A stretch of 64,000 nucleotides of DNA from Anthopleura xanthogrammica (lineage: Eukaryota > Cnidaria > Anthozoa > Actiniaria > Actiniidae): assembly GCA_964019055.1 (NCBI GenBank), contig OZ025209.1:4805071-4869070 (forward strand), given 5' to 3'. The notes under the pieces were generated by a model that was not told where the DNA came from, searched no databases, and was given only the letters and a program-made list of their open reading frames with translations. This document shows positions 1 through 11,047 of the stretch, one piece after another; the stretch's first letter is position 1; every line of letters starts with the position of its first letter. The position numbers and the translations under genes were made by a program.

Positions 1-130
1 TACTAAATTGTCAGAGCCGCAAAACTTAGAGATGTCCTCATCATTCTCAATTATATTTCACTAAGCTATCTTAGTCTCGATTCGCTTAGAATGAATTCTT
101 ATTAACCCTTCAATTCTCTTCGTCCTGTAG

Positions 131-1140
131 GAGAATGTTTCCGCCATTCCAAGTACGACTGTTCGGCCTGGACCCTAACGTCAAATACATCCTAATGATG
201 GACTTCGTGCCCGTTGACGACAAGCGTTACCGGTACGCCTTCCACAGTTCCAAGTGGTTAGTGGCGGGAAAAGCTGATCCCAGCGTGCCTGGACGCGTGC
301 ACATTCACCCTGATTCACCTTGTACTGGCGCCCAGTGGATGAAACAGATCGTGTCTTTTGATAAACTGAAACTGACCAATAATCTGATGGATGATAATGG
401 CCACGTGAGTATGTTACCATAGAGATGGCACATGGGTTTCTTTTGTTCTACCTAACTGTAAAAAGATCTTTTTACTTTGGGATGTGTTCTCATTTCACGA
501 TGTTGGTCGATGTAGCTGTTCTAAAATGTGAAAAAAACATGACCTTTAAGTGATGGGGTCTTGAGACTTCCTTCCTTCCTTACTTCCTCCCATTTCAGAC
601 CAAGTGTCATTCCCAAGAGTATCATTTCTTTGTTTAACGGTTGCGCACGAGAAGACACAAGAGCATGTGCCATATTCATGTGTCTTCTCATACGCAACCG
701 TTAAACAAAGAAATGATACTCTTGCATGGGAATGACACGTGGTCTGAAATGGGAAACATTATGCTGAAGGAACAGAGGTCCATTGCTCCTGTGCATACCG
801 AATTCTTACTACCTCCTTAAAATCCTTGAAATTGAATATAAATTCGGAGGTTGCAGCGTGATCAGCATCATCATCATCATCAACAGCAGCACAAAACAAC
901 CATAAAAATGGGGGTCTTTTAATTTTAATTTTTTTCCCACTTCAAAGCACAGCGGTTTATTTCTTCGAACTTTTAATTTCTCAAGCTCCTTCCTTAATAA
1001 ACTTTCTCGCTCTCTCTTTTTTTTGTCGTTTATTTCTTTTCCTAAACCGCATTTCGAATCCTTTTCATTCATATTTCTTCTTTTAATCATCTCTTTTCTC
1101 AATTATTATCTTTCTTCAGATAAACGCTCTTTAATTCTTC

Positions 1141-1173
<33 letters not shown>

Positions 1174-4100
1174 ATCAGGGGCGTATCCAGGATTTTCTAA
1201 AAGGGGGGGGGGGGGGGTGTGCACAAATTCCGAAAAGCCGCCATTTTGTTTTCCCCTCAGAAACGCTAGCTTTTTCTTATAGCCAGATTATTTTATTATT
1301 CATCACTCCTTTTCTAAGACGAGAGGGAGTGAGGTCACGGGTTACCTAGGATACGTCCCTGTATATGATGTTGATATTAGTTCAACTGCGTTTTATTGAA
1401 TTCGCAGAACTTTCTTACAATTAGTATTAGTAGTTTACGCTCGGGCTAATTCTATCCGCACATTTGTAAATATATTAACTTTAGTAATAAATTAACTTTA
1501 TAATTTAAAACTGCATGGGGAGGATCTAGGATTTTGAGTAGTGGGGTCACAGAATCAAGAAGATGAACCTTTTGCTATACTGACCAATTAATTCCAAGCT
1601 AAAAGGGGGTCACGGGCACTCAGTGACCACCCCCCAAATCCGCCCCTGTAAAACCTGATCCGTGCCAGTTGGGAAAACTTATTTGAATTAGTGATGTATG
1701 ATTTCTATTCTTGATATTATTTCTTGCAGATAATACTGAATTCAATGCACAAGTATCAACCTCGCTTCCACATCGTTCTAGTAACCTCCGAAAAAAACAC
1801 GAGCGCCAATCTACAGGACGTCAAACGAGACCATATTCGTACATTCGTCTTCACCGAGTGTCAGTTCATGGCAGTTACTGCTTATCAAAATCACATGGTA
1901 AGATGCGACGTCTTGAGGAGGTCAGGGTCATGTCCAGTTATCAATGCCCCACTTAATTAGATTTGCCATCTTAATGACTCGTGGAACACTTTGAATTATT
2001 GCACGAAATGCGCTTATAGTCCAATCAAGTGCTTAGTTTGCAACTAGACTTTCTTCAAATATTACTTTGTAATCGAAATGGTTCGAAAATGAGTTGTTTT
2101 TGATATGGTGTAGCAGAGGATTTAGGTTTTTCTCCTTTCGTACTCGCTGGGATACTGTCCCACCAAAGTATTTTAATATCAATTATCTTGACAGCGTCTG
2201 TTTCGCCATATGCAGACGTTTCACAGCTAATTTGAGGCTTGGGGTTTGAGCACCAGATATCGTAATTCATGATTAATAATACCCGTGCCAGACCAGGCTG
2301 TATTTCCTCTGTTTCCTTCACTTGTGGTCCGAGAAGATAGCCTAGATTTAAACATCGTTGACCGCAAATCAAACAATTCCACAAGACTTCGGCGTTTTGC
2401 GCGATTCCAACTATTTAATCTACGATAAAATACCCCCTCAATATCCTGACTCAATCTTAACCATTGACTATTTGTCACAACAGCGTAAATAAAAACATTG
2501 GAAGGCAAAAACGATAGGAATGAAGCAAGATTTACAAGTGTATTTATTTTTTGAATTGCTGTATCGAAAACAGTTGGCGTGAAAATGATGACTGAAATCA
2601 GTCATAAATAATACTCCAGTTGAATTACTTCTATAAGTTCAAGTGGCTTAGAGGAATTAAAAACGATTAATCTAACATTAACTAGCTATTTTGATACTAC
2701 TTTGATTTGTGTATATGCTTCAATTCTAAGTTTGGTTTTTCTTTTTTTTCTTTTGTAATTGTAGTTTTGTAATTTGCGAGCGCTGTTTTGATTTGCGCAT
2801 TTTGCGCAAATACGAAACATGTTTTATTAAATATTTTGAACAGTTTTTAAAATTTTATATAATTTTTTATTTTCAACCCTTTCCTTCATTATCTCAAATG
2901 CAGCTTTGAACTTTGCGCGCTATTCTAGAACTGTTCAACTCAAATACCGCAAATGCTTCGCTCAACTGTAAACTCTTGATTTCTTGCAGATAACACAGTT
3001 GAAAATTGCCAGTAACCCATTTGCAAAAGGCTTTCGTGACTGCGATCCAGATGACTGGTGAGTGCGCGCGTTTTACTGATATGATACTGTCTGTTCGCAT
3101 CATTATATTAAACACTCCAGAGAGCAGGTAGGCACAGTATCTGACGCGAAATCGCCTTGCGCAGCCTTATCTAGAAAAATGCCTTGAGACTCAAGTTGTT
3201 AAGATTCCTCCACAATGTTTACTAACACAGCTTTGTGAAGTTATTATCCCTATAGATCGACCTATATAAGTCCCCGCCATTTGCTTTCCGTCAACAGTTC
3301 TTTCTGTTAATAAACTATAGCCTATTAAGATTCGATCAACGAACTTAAAGTGTTTTTGAACGGTCAGTTAATCGATTGCCAGTTTGCCAGTTTCCCGCAA
3401 ATTCAAACAAGGGTCAGGGAATTCAAATGGTAGATAACCGCTTTGACCTTAGATGAGTTAGACATCTCAAGCAGATGTTCACTAGGGATGTTGGTTCAAT
3501 TGGATAAGGAATGCTTAGATAATTCATCCAGTAACCTTGAGAACCACAGGGTCAGAATTGTTGTCGTGTTGAAGCAAAATATCTGTTCAGCGCGCACGCA
3601 ATATTACGAACAATAGATCCTCAGATGGTTACATCAATGACCCTAGAAAACTATTCATTACATTAAAATAAAAAAAATACCAATAAAAATAACATCGCGG
3701 AATCAAAATGATATTTTTTTAGTCATAACAAAATTTTCAAAACAAAATTTGAAAATTTCACCAATTTTTCCTAAAGAAAGAAATGTTGTGGTCAAGTGCT
3801 GAAGTGATACCCACTGTAGAATACTAACAAACAACACTTGAGTTTGATAAAAAGCTGGAATATTTTTACGTTTGACTTTCAAAAGTCAAATTTTAAACTA
3901 AAAATTGGAAACGTTCTACTTTGGTGCTAACTATTCTATACAATATCTTTTCATTTTTTAACGTGTACTGATATCCAGTTGGTTAATTATTGATGTCCGC
4001 CAGTCTAGCACAGACTATAAGATATAGTTTTACTGGATCTAAAGCCTTGCCGTACTCAGTGCTGATGCGTATGCAAGCACAGCTAGACGTAGGCTTTAGT

Positions 4101-5513
4101 TTGCTAAATTGTATAATTGTTTTGCTTCAAAAGTGCGCAAAGCTAAATGAAGGTGGAAAATGTTCAGTACGCGCCTGTTTTTCCCGCCATTTTTATTAAG
4201 CTCTTGTTTTTTTACTAGAACCAGGCTGGTCTATTTATATTGGAAATGAATAATTACTGATCAAAATCGAGCGCGCATGAAGCTTAATTTACTCGTGCGT
4301 GCGGGAATGCATCAAACAATGAAAAATTGACTGTCTGTCTAATCTGGGTCTGTTTGTCTGTCTGTCTGTTTTTTCGTCTTCTTATTTGTTTGTTAGTATC
4401 TGATGCCTATCTGTCAGATAACTACCTTTCTGTCTGTATGTCTGCCTTCCTGTATGTCCACGCACATTTTCTGTCTGTCTGTCTGTCTTGTTGCCTGCAT
4501 AACTGAATCTCTAGGCTTTGTTACTGACTCTTTGTTCTTTTTAGTGTGGTAGAAGTAATGAAGCAGATGGATTCATCTGGTCCATCCTTATCGTCGAATC
4601 GACCGAGACAATCTAGCGATATTACATACCCACCACCTACACGAACCGAAGCTCCAGTAGATAGTCGCAACATCATGATGGGTAAGTCAGTCAGATGAGG
4701 GCGGATCCAGCGGGGTTTCAAAATGGCCGCCACGCAGAAAAATCTGTCACGACTGGGGTTCCAATTTCATTCTCCTAAGAGAAAAGAACATGCCAGACTA
4801 ACAACAGAAACTCTTTGCTATATGTTTGTCTCTTTTAATTACAATGGGTCCTAATTCGAGGCAGTATTTAGGAGAAAACAAGCATAGTGATGAAGTTTAA
4901 ATGCACTGAGTCAAAATATGAACGTACAGTCGAAGCTATCGTAAGCGACCACCTCGAGAAATCTAAAAAGTGGTTTTAACTAGAGTTGGTCGCTAATGAA
5001 AATGGGCTCTCATAAGTGGCAATGCGCACGGGGTTTCAAAATCGTGGTCGTGACTAGAGCTGGTCGGTTACGAGAGTGGCCGCAAGGAGAGCTTCAACTG
5101 TAGTTGCTTACTGAGAAGAGAGTATAAAATTCTAAATCCAAGTGAAGTGTAGGCTATACTTATCTTCTGACTATTTCCATTTCTTTATCTTCTTTTCAGC
5201 GAGCCGGCAGTGTAGTATGGTCAGCACTCTTCCTATGGATAACATGGACAAATCATATCCCCAACCAATCATGACGTCACCTATAAGTGTTACTGTCCCT
5301 GGAGGGGTAGGGATTAGTTACACCGCAACATCACCAATAAACCATCCCACTTCGCCTGTCAACTCAACTGCTGTATACCGGGGATTCCAAGCTCTACGGG
5401 ATCACCGGAATGCACCATATCCAGTCCATATACCCCGATATATGCCACAATCAACTGAGAATATACCTTACCAGACAGTACAATTACCGCCAAACACAGG
5501 ACATAACCAATAG
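131..5513 (+). CDS. TBX1/10-like: T-box transcription factor, Tbx1/10 class (5'-partial, five exons)
   Basis: Nuclear DNA-binding transcription factor. Coding exons read at 131-404, 1730-1897, 2990-3057, 4545-4681 and 5200-5513 (stop 5511-5513). All junctions are GT-AG and the phases join cleanly to give 319 visible residues. Exons 1-3 encode most of the T-box: [84 protein letters not shown] then [17 protein letters not shown]. The pair [15 protein letters not shown] plus [19 protein letters not shown] is the Tbx1/10 version rather than Tbx2/3, Tbx4/5 or Tbx20. The N-terminal start of the T-box is upstream of the window. The ~150-residue C-terminal tail (exons 4-5) is Ser/Pro/Thr/Met-rich with no domain I recognise. 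The residue after YQNH is Met where vertebrate Tbx1 has Arg. Introns are 1.1-1.5 kb apart from the short last one (~520 bp). Family call is firm; orthology is inferred from motifs. Confidence 0.9.
588..754. mobile_element. Palindromic MITE, family A copy 1
   Basis: Long near-perfect inverted repeat in T-box intron 1. The arm beginning TCCCATTTCAGACCA runs through GTCATTCCC, AGAGTATCATTTCTTTG and TTTAACGGTTGCG, and returns in reverse complement, ending GGTCTGAAATGGGA. The loop is short (about 40 bp). Further copies at 19005-19206 and 25245-25560. No coding capacity; a folded non-autonomous DNA transposon is the simplest reading. Confidence 0.8.
1145..1361. mobile_element. GAT microsatellite followed by hAT-like MITE (CAGGGGCGTATCCAGG end)
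   Basis: A (GAT)n run at about 1145-1172 is followed by CAGGGGCGTATCCAGGATTTT at 1176, a 15-base poly-G run, and the inverted end CCTAGGATACGTCCCTG at about 1345-1361. CAGGGGCG-type ends are typical of non-autonomous hAT elements in aquatic animals. A related degenerate copy lies at about 1513-1649. I see no clear 8-bp target duplication. Confidence 0.55.
4320..4496. repeat. Degenerate TGTC microsatellite
   Basis: Interrupted TCTG/TGTC tetranucleotide repeats in T-box intron 3, just before exon 4. No other structure seen. Confidence 0.7.
4925..5102. mobile_element. mariner/pogo-like MITE with TA target duplication
   Basis: The left end TACAGTCGAAGCTATCG and right end AGAGCTTCAACTGTA are inverted repeats flanked by TA, and the inner arms (GCGACCAC / GTGGCCGC) also pair. 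About 174 bp between the TAs, no ORF. It fills much of the short last intron of the T-box gene. A CAGTYGAAGC start with TA duplication fits non-autonomous Tc1/mariner/pogo elements. Confidence 0.7.
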
Positions 5514-6962
5514 CAATAGGAGGCTTGATTTTAACCAGTCACGTTCAGATATTTGATTTTAGATAGGCCTGCTCCTGGTCTTCACTTCCGCTGCAGTGAA
5601 AACAAAAGCGCAAGCAAATATAAGGCGCCTTCGACATGAAGGGAGGGTGGTCCTAGTGCTAGGGAAAACTCTTAAAAACTCTTCCTCCCAAAGGGGACAC
5701 CAAGAACAAGAGTTAGCCGGCCTAGCAGTAGGGTCGTCCTACCTTCATGTAAACGGGTCTTAACATACTTAAACATTAATGTAGATTTTGTATGCCTGTA
5801 AGAAACCACGACGCGGTCACGGCACGGTCACGTAGTGGGCCAGCTAGTATGCGATGAAACTTGTCACGCAACATTGTTGCGATATAAATTGCAATGGCAA
5901 GGTTGTGCGTATCATCTTCTCTCGTGTTGTGCCGCAACTAATATTCTTCTTCCACGAGTCGAAGAACGTCAAGCAACAGCGTTCTGCAACCTGCAACACC
6001 ATTATTGTTGCGCAACAAGTTACACAAGGCACGGGCATACGGTGCAACATTGCGCGCAATATTAGAGGCAATGTTGTTGAAGTAGAACTTTTTTTTACTT
6101 CAGAAACATTGCGTGCAACAAATTGTGTCGTGTGACATGGTTCATAACATGGATTGCCTGCATTATTGCTCGCAATGTTAAACCGTGTGTTTTTGGAGCC
6201 TTATGCGTATTGCTTGGCCTTCAGTTAGTAATCACAACCTGTGATGTTACTTCTCATCCAATCAGAATTGAGATAAACTAACGTGACGGTCACGGCGCGA
6301 CACCATATTTTCGTTAAATTCCGTCAATTTTTCACAGTCATACCAAAACTGAAATAAAAATTAAAAATTCTAGAAATCTTGATGTCAAAACTGAATCGAT
6401 ACATACACGCCTTGCGCTTTTGAACATGTGAAAACTAGGTTCAAGCCTATAGATCCCTTGCAGCACGTCGGAATGCAGCTGAATTTGGAGGACAAAACAA
6501 TAGGTGCCAATTCTCAGGAGATTGAAATTCTTTTGTTTTGTCCCCTAAATTGAGCTGCTTTGACACTTGAAAGGGGTCTATTCTCGTCTGCTAAGATTGG
6601 AACGCGTATAATTATGTAAAATAAAAACTAATTTTGTAAAACAAATACATATATAGGAAACATTTGCAAAGATATTAGTTTTTAACTTCACTATGAAATA
6701 TCAAAGTCAACTCGTGTATTAGATTTGATCTCATTCTTACCTTATGAAATTGATGGGAAAACATAATTTCGCCTAAGATGAAGAGATTCGTCGTTCTTTA
6801 CTGCCATAAGGGTCATGGCGTAGACCTGGATTCCTCACGGTGTAACTATCACAAATAAAACCATCTGTAAATAAACTAAAATGTACTGTAAGATTACAGA
6901 AATACTGTTGATTATCAAAACAATAAAAGATTGAAAATGTCGCTGTTACTTGTTGTTACTAT
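5514..6962. other. Intergenic region with GCAAC-rich and family-B repeats
   Basis: Between the T-box stop and the ATC array I find no gene. About 5850-6180 is rich in GCAAC/GTTGC motifs (for example TGCAACATTGCGCGCAATATT), related to 49030-49095 and 55000-55200, and looks like an old MITE. 6448-6582 is copy 1 of palindromic MITE family B. The rest is AT-rich. ORFs in both orientations over 5835-6135 mirror each other because of the inverted repeats. Confidence 0.6.
6448..6582. mobile_element. Palindromic MITE, family B copy 1
   Basis: The ends CTATAGATCCCTTG and AAGGGGTCTATT are inverted repeats. The centre has GGAGGACAAAACAATAG opposite TTTTGTTTTGTCCCC, with CAATTCTCAGGAGATTGAA between them. 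Same core at 19979-20122 and 25307-25399. Confidence 0.75.
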
Positions 6963-6967
6963 TTGAC

Positions 6968-7044
6968 TTTATCATCATCATCATCATCTACATCATCATC
7001 ATCATCATCATCATTATCATCATCAATATCATCCGATTATTATC

Positions 7045-7076
<32 letters not shown>

Positions 7077-7122
7077 CACCATCATCAACATCATCTACAT
7101 CATAATGTACATCATCATTTAC

Positions 7123-7154
<32 letters not shown>

Positions 7155-7312
7155 CATTATCATCATCAACATCATCCGATTATTATCATCATCATCATCA
7201 CTATCATCACCATCATCATCACCATCATCATCACCATCATCATCATCATCTACATCATAATGTACATCATCATTTACATCATCATCATCATCATCATCGC
7301 AGATCATGGAAC
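6968..7312. repeat. ATC trinucleotide array with higher-order ~143 bp duplication
   Basis: About 340 bp of (ATC)n with matching interruptions. TATCATCCGATTATTATC and CATCATAATGTACATC each occur twice, near 7027/7170 and 7099/7252, so the array contains two copies of a larger unit. His-rich and Asp-rich open frames over it are products of the repeat. Confidence 0.85.
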
Positions 7313-7711
7313 TTGAATCTTTGCCGGACATACATGTAGATGTAGATGGCGATGACTATCATCATCACCTTCTTCAGTCAGGACGGTTCAAGTTTTAAAG
7401 AATGTTTCTAAGCAATCCCCCCTCTCTCCACATACACACAAATATATATACTCACAGAAAACTGACATTATAATCCAATATATGCTTGGCCATCCTTGGC
7501 ACCAGCGGGTTTACTCTTTGGGTTCCCTGTGGTACTTGTAAATGAAGCAGCAGTTTAACTGGTCAGCGGCCTCCAAGTGTGATGTTGTTATGTAATGGGT
7601 TCTTGATTAGCTTCGTTGTTTTCGATTGATTATTTTGATTTCTGGACTAGATTTAGCGTCTTTTTAGTTATATACTTCATCAGAAATAATTACTTATAGT
7701 TCAGTCTAGCG

Positions 7712-9896
7712 ATGTATCGAATTGGACACAAGATCAAGGCTGTTTCTCCATTGATTTGTAATCTTCAAAGAATAGCACCGACGTTAAAGTTATCCAGGTA
7801 TCAATCTACTATTACTACGCAAGGTCCTTTATCTTTGTACAATTCATACCTGGAAAAGAAAGTATTGAAACCAGATGCTTGTCAACTACGAGCTGTTTCA
7901 AAGCTACAGGATCTTTACGAAAGAGTTAAAGATTATAATCCAATCGATAAACCCGAGAATACGGCGACAGAAACATCCAAAGCAGGTGAGTTAAACGTTA
8001 CTCACAAAGTCTTTTTACATCTTTATATTTCATCATTTTATGTACTGCACTAGTATACTGACCTATAGTATACTATAACATAATATGATATAGATCTCTT
8101 GCAATAATTTTCAATCTGGTGATCAAAGCAAAAGAATTCCCTTCTCTTGAGGAATGAAATCTTTTTTGGTGTTAATATTTTTCTTTGCCCCCCCCCCCCC
8201 CCTTTTTACAGGATGGGATTTAGTGCAAGGGGTCTATATTCTATTTTCAACTACAAGGGCTCTATATTGTATTTGTAACTAAGGGGTCTATACTGTATTT
8301 TTAACTACAGAGTTCCCACTCTGGTCCTTTTAATTCAATATAGTTCAATAATGGTGTTTCTAAAGCTCTTTATGGTAGTGTTGGTTTGGGATCCCTGTGG
8401 TGTGGTCACTGATGACAATTTCTCTTTATTCAATAGGTATTGAGGTCCCCAAAGGGCTTTACCTTTATGGTGGTGTTGGTACTGGCAAGACAGTCTTGAT
8501 GGACATGTTTTTCGAATCAATACCAACAAAGCACAAGAAGCGTGTTCATTTCTATAGCTTCATGCTACAGCTTTACTCAGAGATAAATCGTTGGAACCTT
8601 TGCTGTTTGGATGACGAGAGAACATTTGATACAACACCAATACATAATCTAGCAGATCAGTTAACCAGTGAAGTGTGGCTTCTCTGTTTTGATGAAATGC
8701 AAGTTACTGACTATGGTTCTGTCCGGCTCCTTGAAGGAATATTGCAAAACATGTTTGATCGAGGTCTTGTTGTTGTTGCAACATCAAATCGATCACCTAC
8801 TGAGCTTAGTGCATCATCATTTGGTAGAGAGACTGAGGCAAAAAAATCAGTATTGTCACTGATGGGTTTATTGAGTGACAACTGTGAACAAGTTGCTATG
8901 GAATCAGGCATGGATTACAGAAATACCCAGAAAAGAGGCAAGGCAACCTACTTTTGTTCCATGGATTCACAAACTGAGAAACTCTTTAACCAAGCTTTCT
9001 GTGATGTAGTTGGTCCAGATACAAAACTTACACGAACAGCATTACAGGTTTATGGTCGCAATGTTGTTGTCCCGATAGCTTCTGTTAATGGTGTGGCACG
9101 GTTTACCTTTGATGAGCTTTGCAGATCACCTCTTGGACCAGCCGATTACATCACAATATGCAATAATTACCATACTGTGTTTGTGGAAAACATACCACAA
9201 ATGAGTATCTACCAGAAGAATGAAGCACGCAGGTTCTTGAGTTTAGTGGATGCTGCATATGAAAGCAGGGTTAAGTTCTACTGTTCTGCAGCTAGTAAAC
9301 CAGAGGAACTATTTCAGCTGATACCAAAGGAAGGAGAAAGCCCTACCTATAATGACAAAATGCATTTAGAGATGATAGGAGAGATGGCTTATGATCTAGA
9401 ACTTACTCAGCTCAATCTAAGATCTCTCGGAATTCTAACTGGGGAGGATGAGATTTTTTCTTTTAAGCGTTGTATTTCACGTTTAAATGAAATGCAGTGT
9501 GAGTCTTACCAACATTCGAAGCATATTCCTCAATTATTTTCCCCCTATGTTGGTACGATAAAAGAGAGGCAAGGATCTGAACAGAGAAGGCGTAATCGAG
9601 AACACAAGAGAAGACAATATATTCTTGAAAAGGACGAGAAGTCTAAAGAGGAAGGTTCACAGGATCTTCCTTTAACACCTCTGATGGCTCCATCTTCAGA
9701 CTGGGGTGATGAAGCAAGCTACCAGGCTTGGAGTAATGATATAATGAGGAAGGAGCTTCGTGATTTGGAAATAGCAAAAAATGAAAAAGGACACACAATC
9801 CGAAGGGAAGCACCAAAGTTTAATGAGGAACACTTCTGGGGGTTTGGCTGGTGGGAGAAGTTAGTTGGTCCAAGGAAGGATAAAAGGGATAAATAA
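7712..9896 (+). CDS. AFG1L-like: AFG1-type mitochondrial AAA ATPase with extended C-terminus
   Basis: Two exons: 7712-7985 and 8437-9896, joined in phase 1 across a ~450 bp intron (GCAG|GTGAG ... AATAG|GT), giving 577 residues. The N-terminus (about residues 1-35) is basic and hydrophobic without acidic residues, as in a mitochondrial presequence. The P-loop domain has Walker A GGVGTGKT (103-110), Walker B WLLCFDEMQVTD (172-183) and sensor-1 VVVATSNR (203-210). Other family signatures are FDELCRSPLGPADY, NIPQMS, RRFLSLVDAAYE and LTGEDEIFSFKRCISRL. AFG1/LACE1 proteins act at the inner membrane in turnover or extraction of respiratory-chain subunits. Human AFG1L is 481 aa and ends soon after the SRL-EMQ motif. 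Here about 130 residues follow: a highly charged stretch, then a Trp-rich end HFWGFGWWEKLVGP. Exon 2 carries nearly all the domain in one 1.46 kb piece. Family is certain; orthology to human AFG1L versus a paralogue is open. Confidence 0.92.
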
Positions 9897-9999
9897 TATT
9901 ACTGGTAGTTTGAACTTAATCTTGTTGTAATGTTTAAAACATATATTTTCACTTTTTTTTACTTCAAATTGTGAAAATTATCCAAATTATCCACTTCTG

Positions 10000-10005
10000 A
10001 ATAAA
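10000..10005 (+). terminator. Candidate polyadenylation signal AATAAA for the AFG1-type gene
   Basis: Canonical AATAAA about 104 bp after the stop codon at 9894-9896, on the coding strand. Supported by position and hexamer only. Confidence 0.5.
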
Positions 10006-10227
10006 ATAATCAATCACTAAGAGATGGTGACCATACTTGCAATGTGAGAAAATTAATGGACTTGTGGATTCTTAATTTTTTTCTGTATTTTTAATAATTT
10101 TCAAAAAAAAAAAAAATTGTACAGGTGTAGATATAAGCAATATATTCAATTATGTATTTATTTGTTATCAATATTATGGAGTTATTTTTGGTAAGCAATT
10201 AATTAAAAAAACTAACAATGGCATTTT

Positions 10228-10324
10228 ATTGTCATCTCGACAACATCTTCAGGTCTAATAAAGGATGATTATATTTGCATTTCTCTTAAGTCATCTTTCA
10301 GAAGATGTTGTCGAGATGACAACA
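10228..10324. mobile_element. Short inverted-repeat element
   Basis: TTGTCATCTCGACAACATCTTC near 10228 returns as GAAGATGTTGTCGAGATGACAA ending near 10324, with about 50 bp between. Probably a small MITE. No ORF. Confidence 0.65.
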
Positions 10325-10331
10325 AAACATA

Positions 10332-10564
10332 TACCCCGTTCACACTATAGCTTAAACATGTTTTAAAGTAGTTTAACTAAACATGTTTAGAAAATTATTT
10401 ACAAACATTGTTCACTCTTTGATGAAATAATACATATAAACTATCCTTCATATTGTACTGAACAGATTAGAGATAAAATAATTACATTGAAGCTTTCTAG
10501 TCTCTAAACATTTTGTTTAATAAAAACTCAGTTTAACTAAACAGGTTTTGGTGTGAATGGGGTA
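10332..10564. mobile_element. MITE with TACCCCGTTCACAC ends
   Basis: The left end TACCCCGTTCACAC and right end GTGTGAATGGGGTA are near-exact inverted repeats about 230 bp apart. The inner arms share AAACATGTTT / AAACAGGTTT and GTTTAACTAAAC. A TA duplication is possible. Confidence 0.7.
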
Positions 10565-11047
10565 ATAGTCTGTTATCCTTAGTCTTTTTAATTAATATTA
10601 TTGAGTTTCCTTTTATTGTTTATCTGTAATGGATGTGATGAATTTAATGCCAAAGATAAAGAAATAAAAATGAAATAGTATTAAAGTTTTCCTCAGCCAA
10701 TATAGCTTCTTTGAATTCCAAGTGTGACCTATCTCCCTTCCCACTCCATTGGAAAAAGAGGTTCCCTGCCCACCCACACAAAAAATGCACCAACTTCAAC
10801 AATACATTGTGAAATTCCAAACCTACACTAGCACATAGAACACTCTACAACCATTGAGGCTAACCCTGAGCAACTGAGTATTCACCCCAAAGCCAATCAA
10901 CCCTGACTTGAATTCTGACCTTCAACTTCTTGCTTGGCCATTTTTGCACACTATATGTACCCCCTGCATATTGAAGTACAGATATGGAGTGGTGCGAGAA
11001 GGAGAATACCATAGACAAAAATATGGGAAGTTCACTACTACAGTATA

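Noticed and set aside
6963..7316. His-rich and Asp-rich ORFs on opposite strands
   Set aside because: Products of the (ATC)n array.
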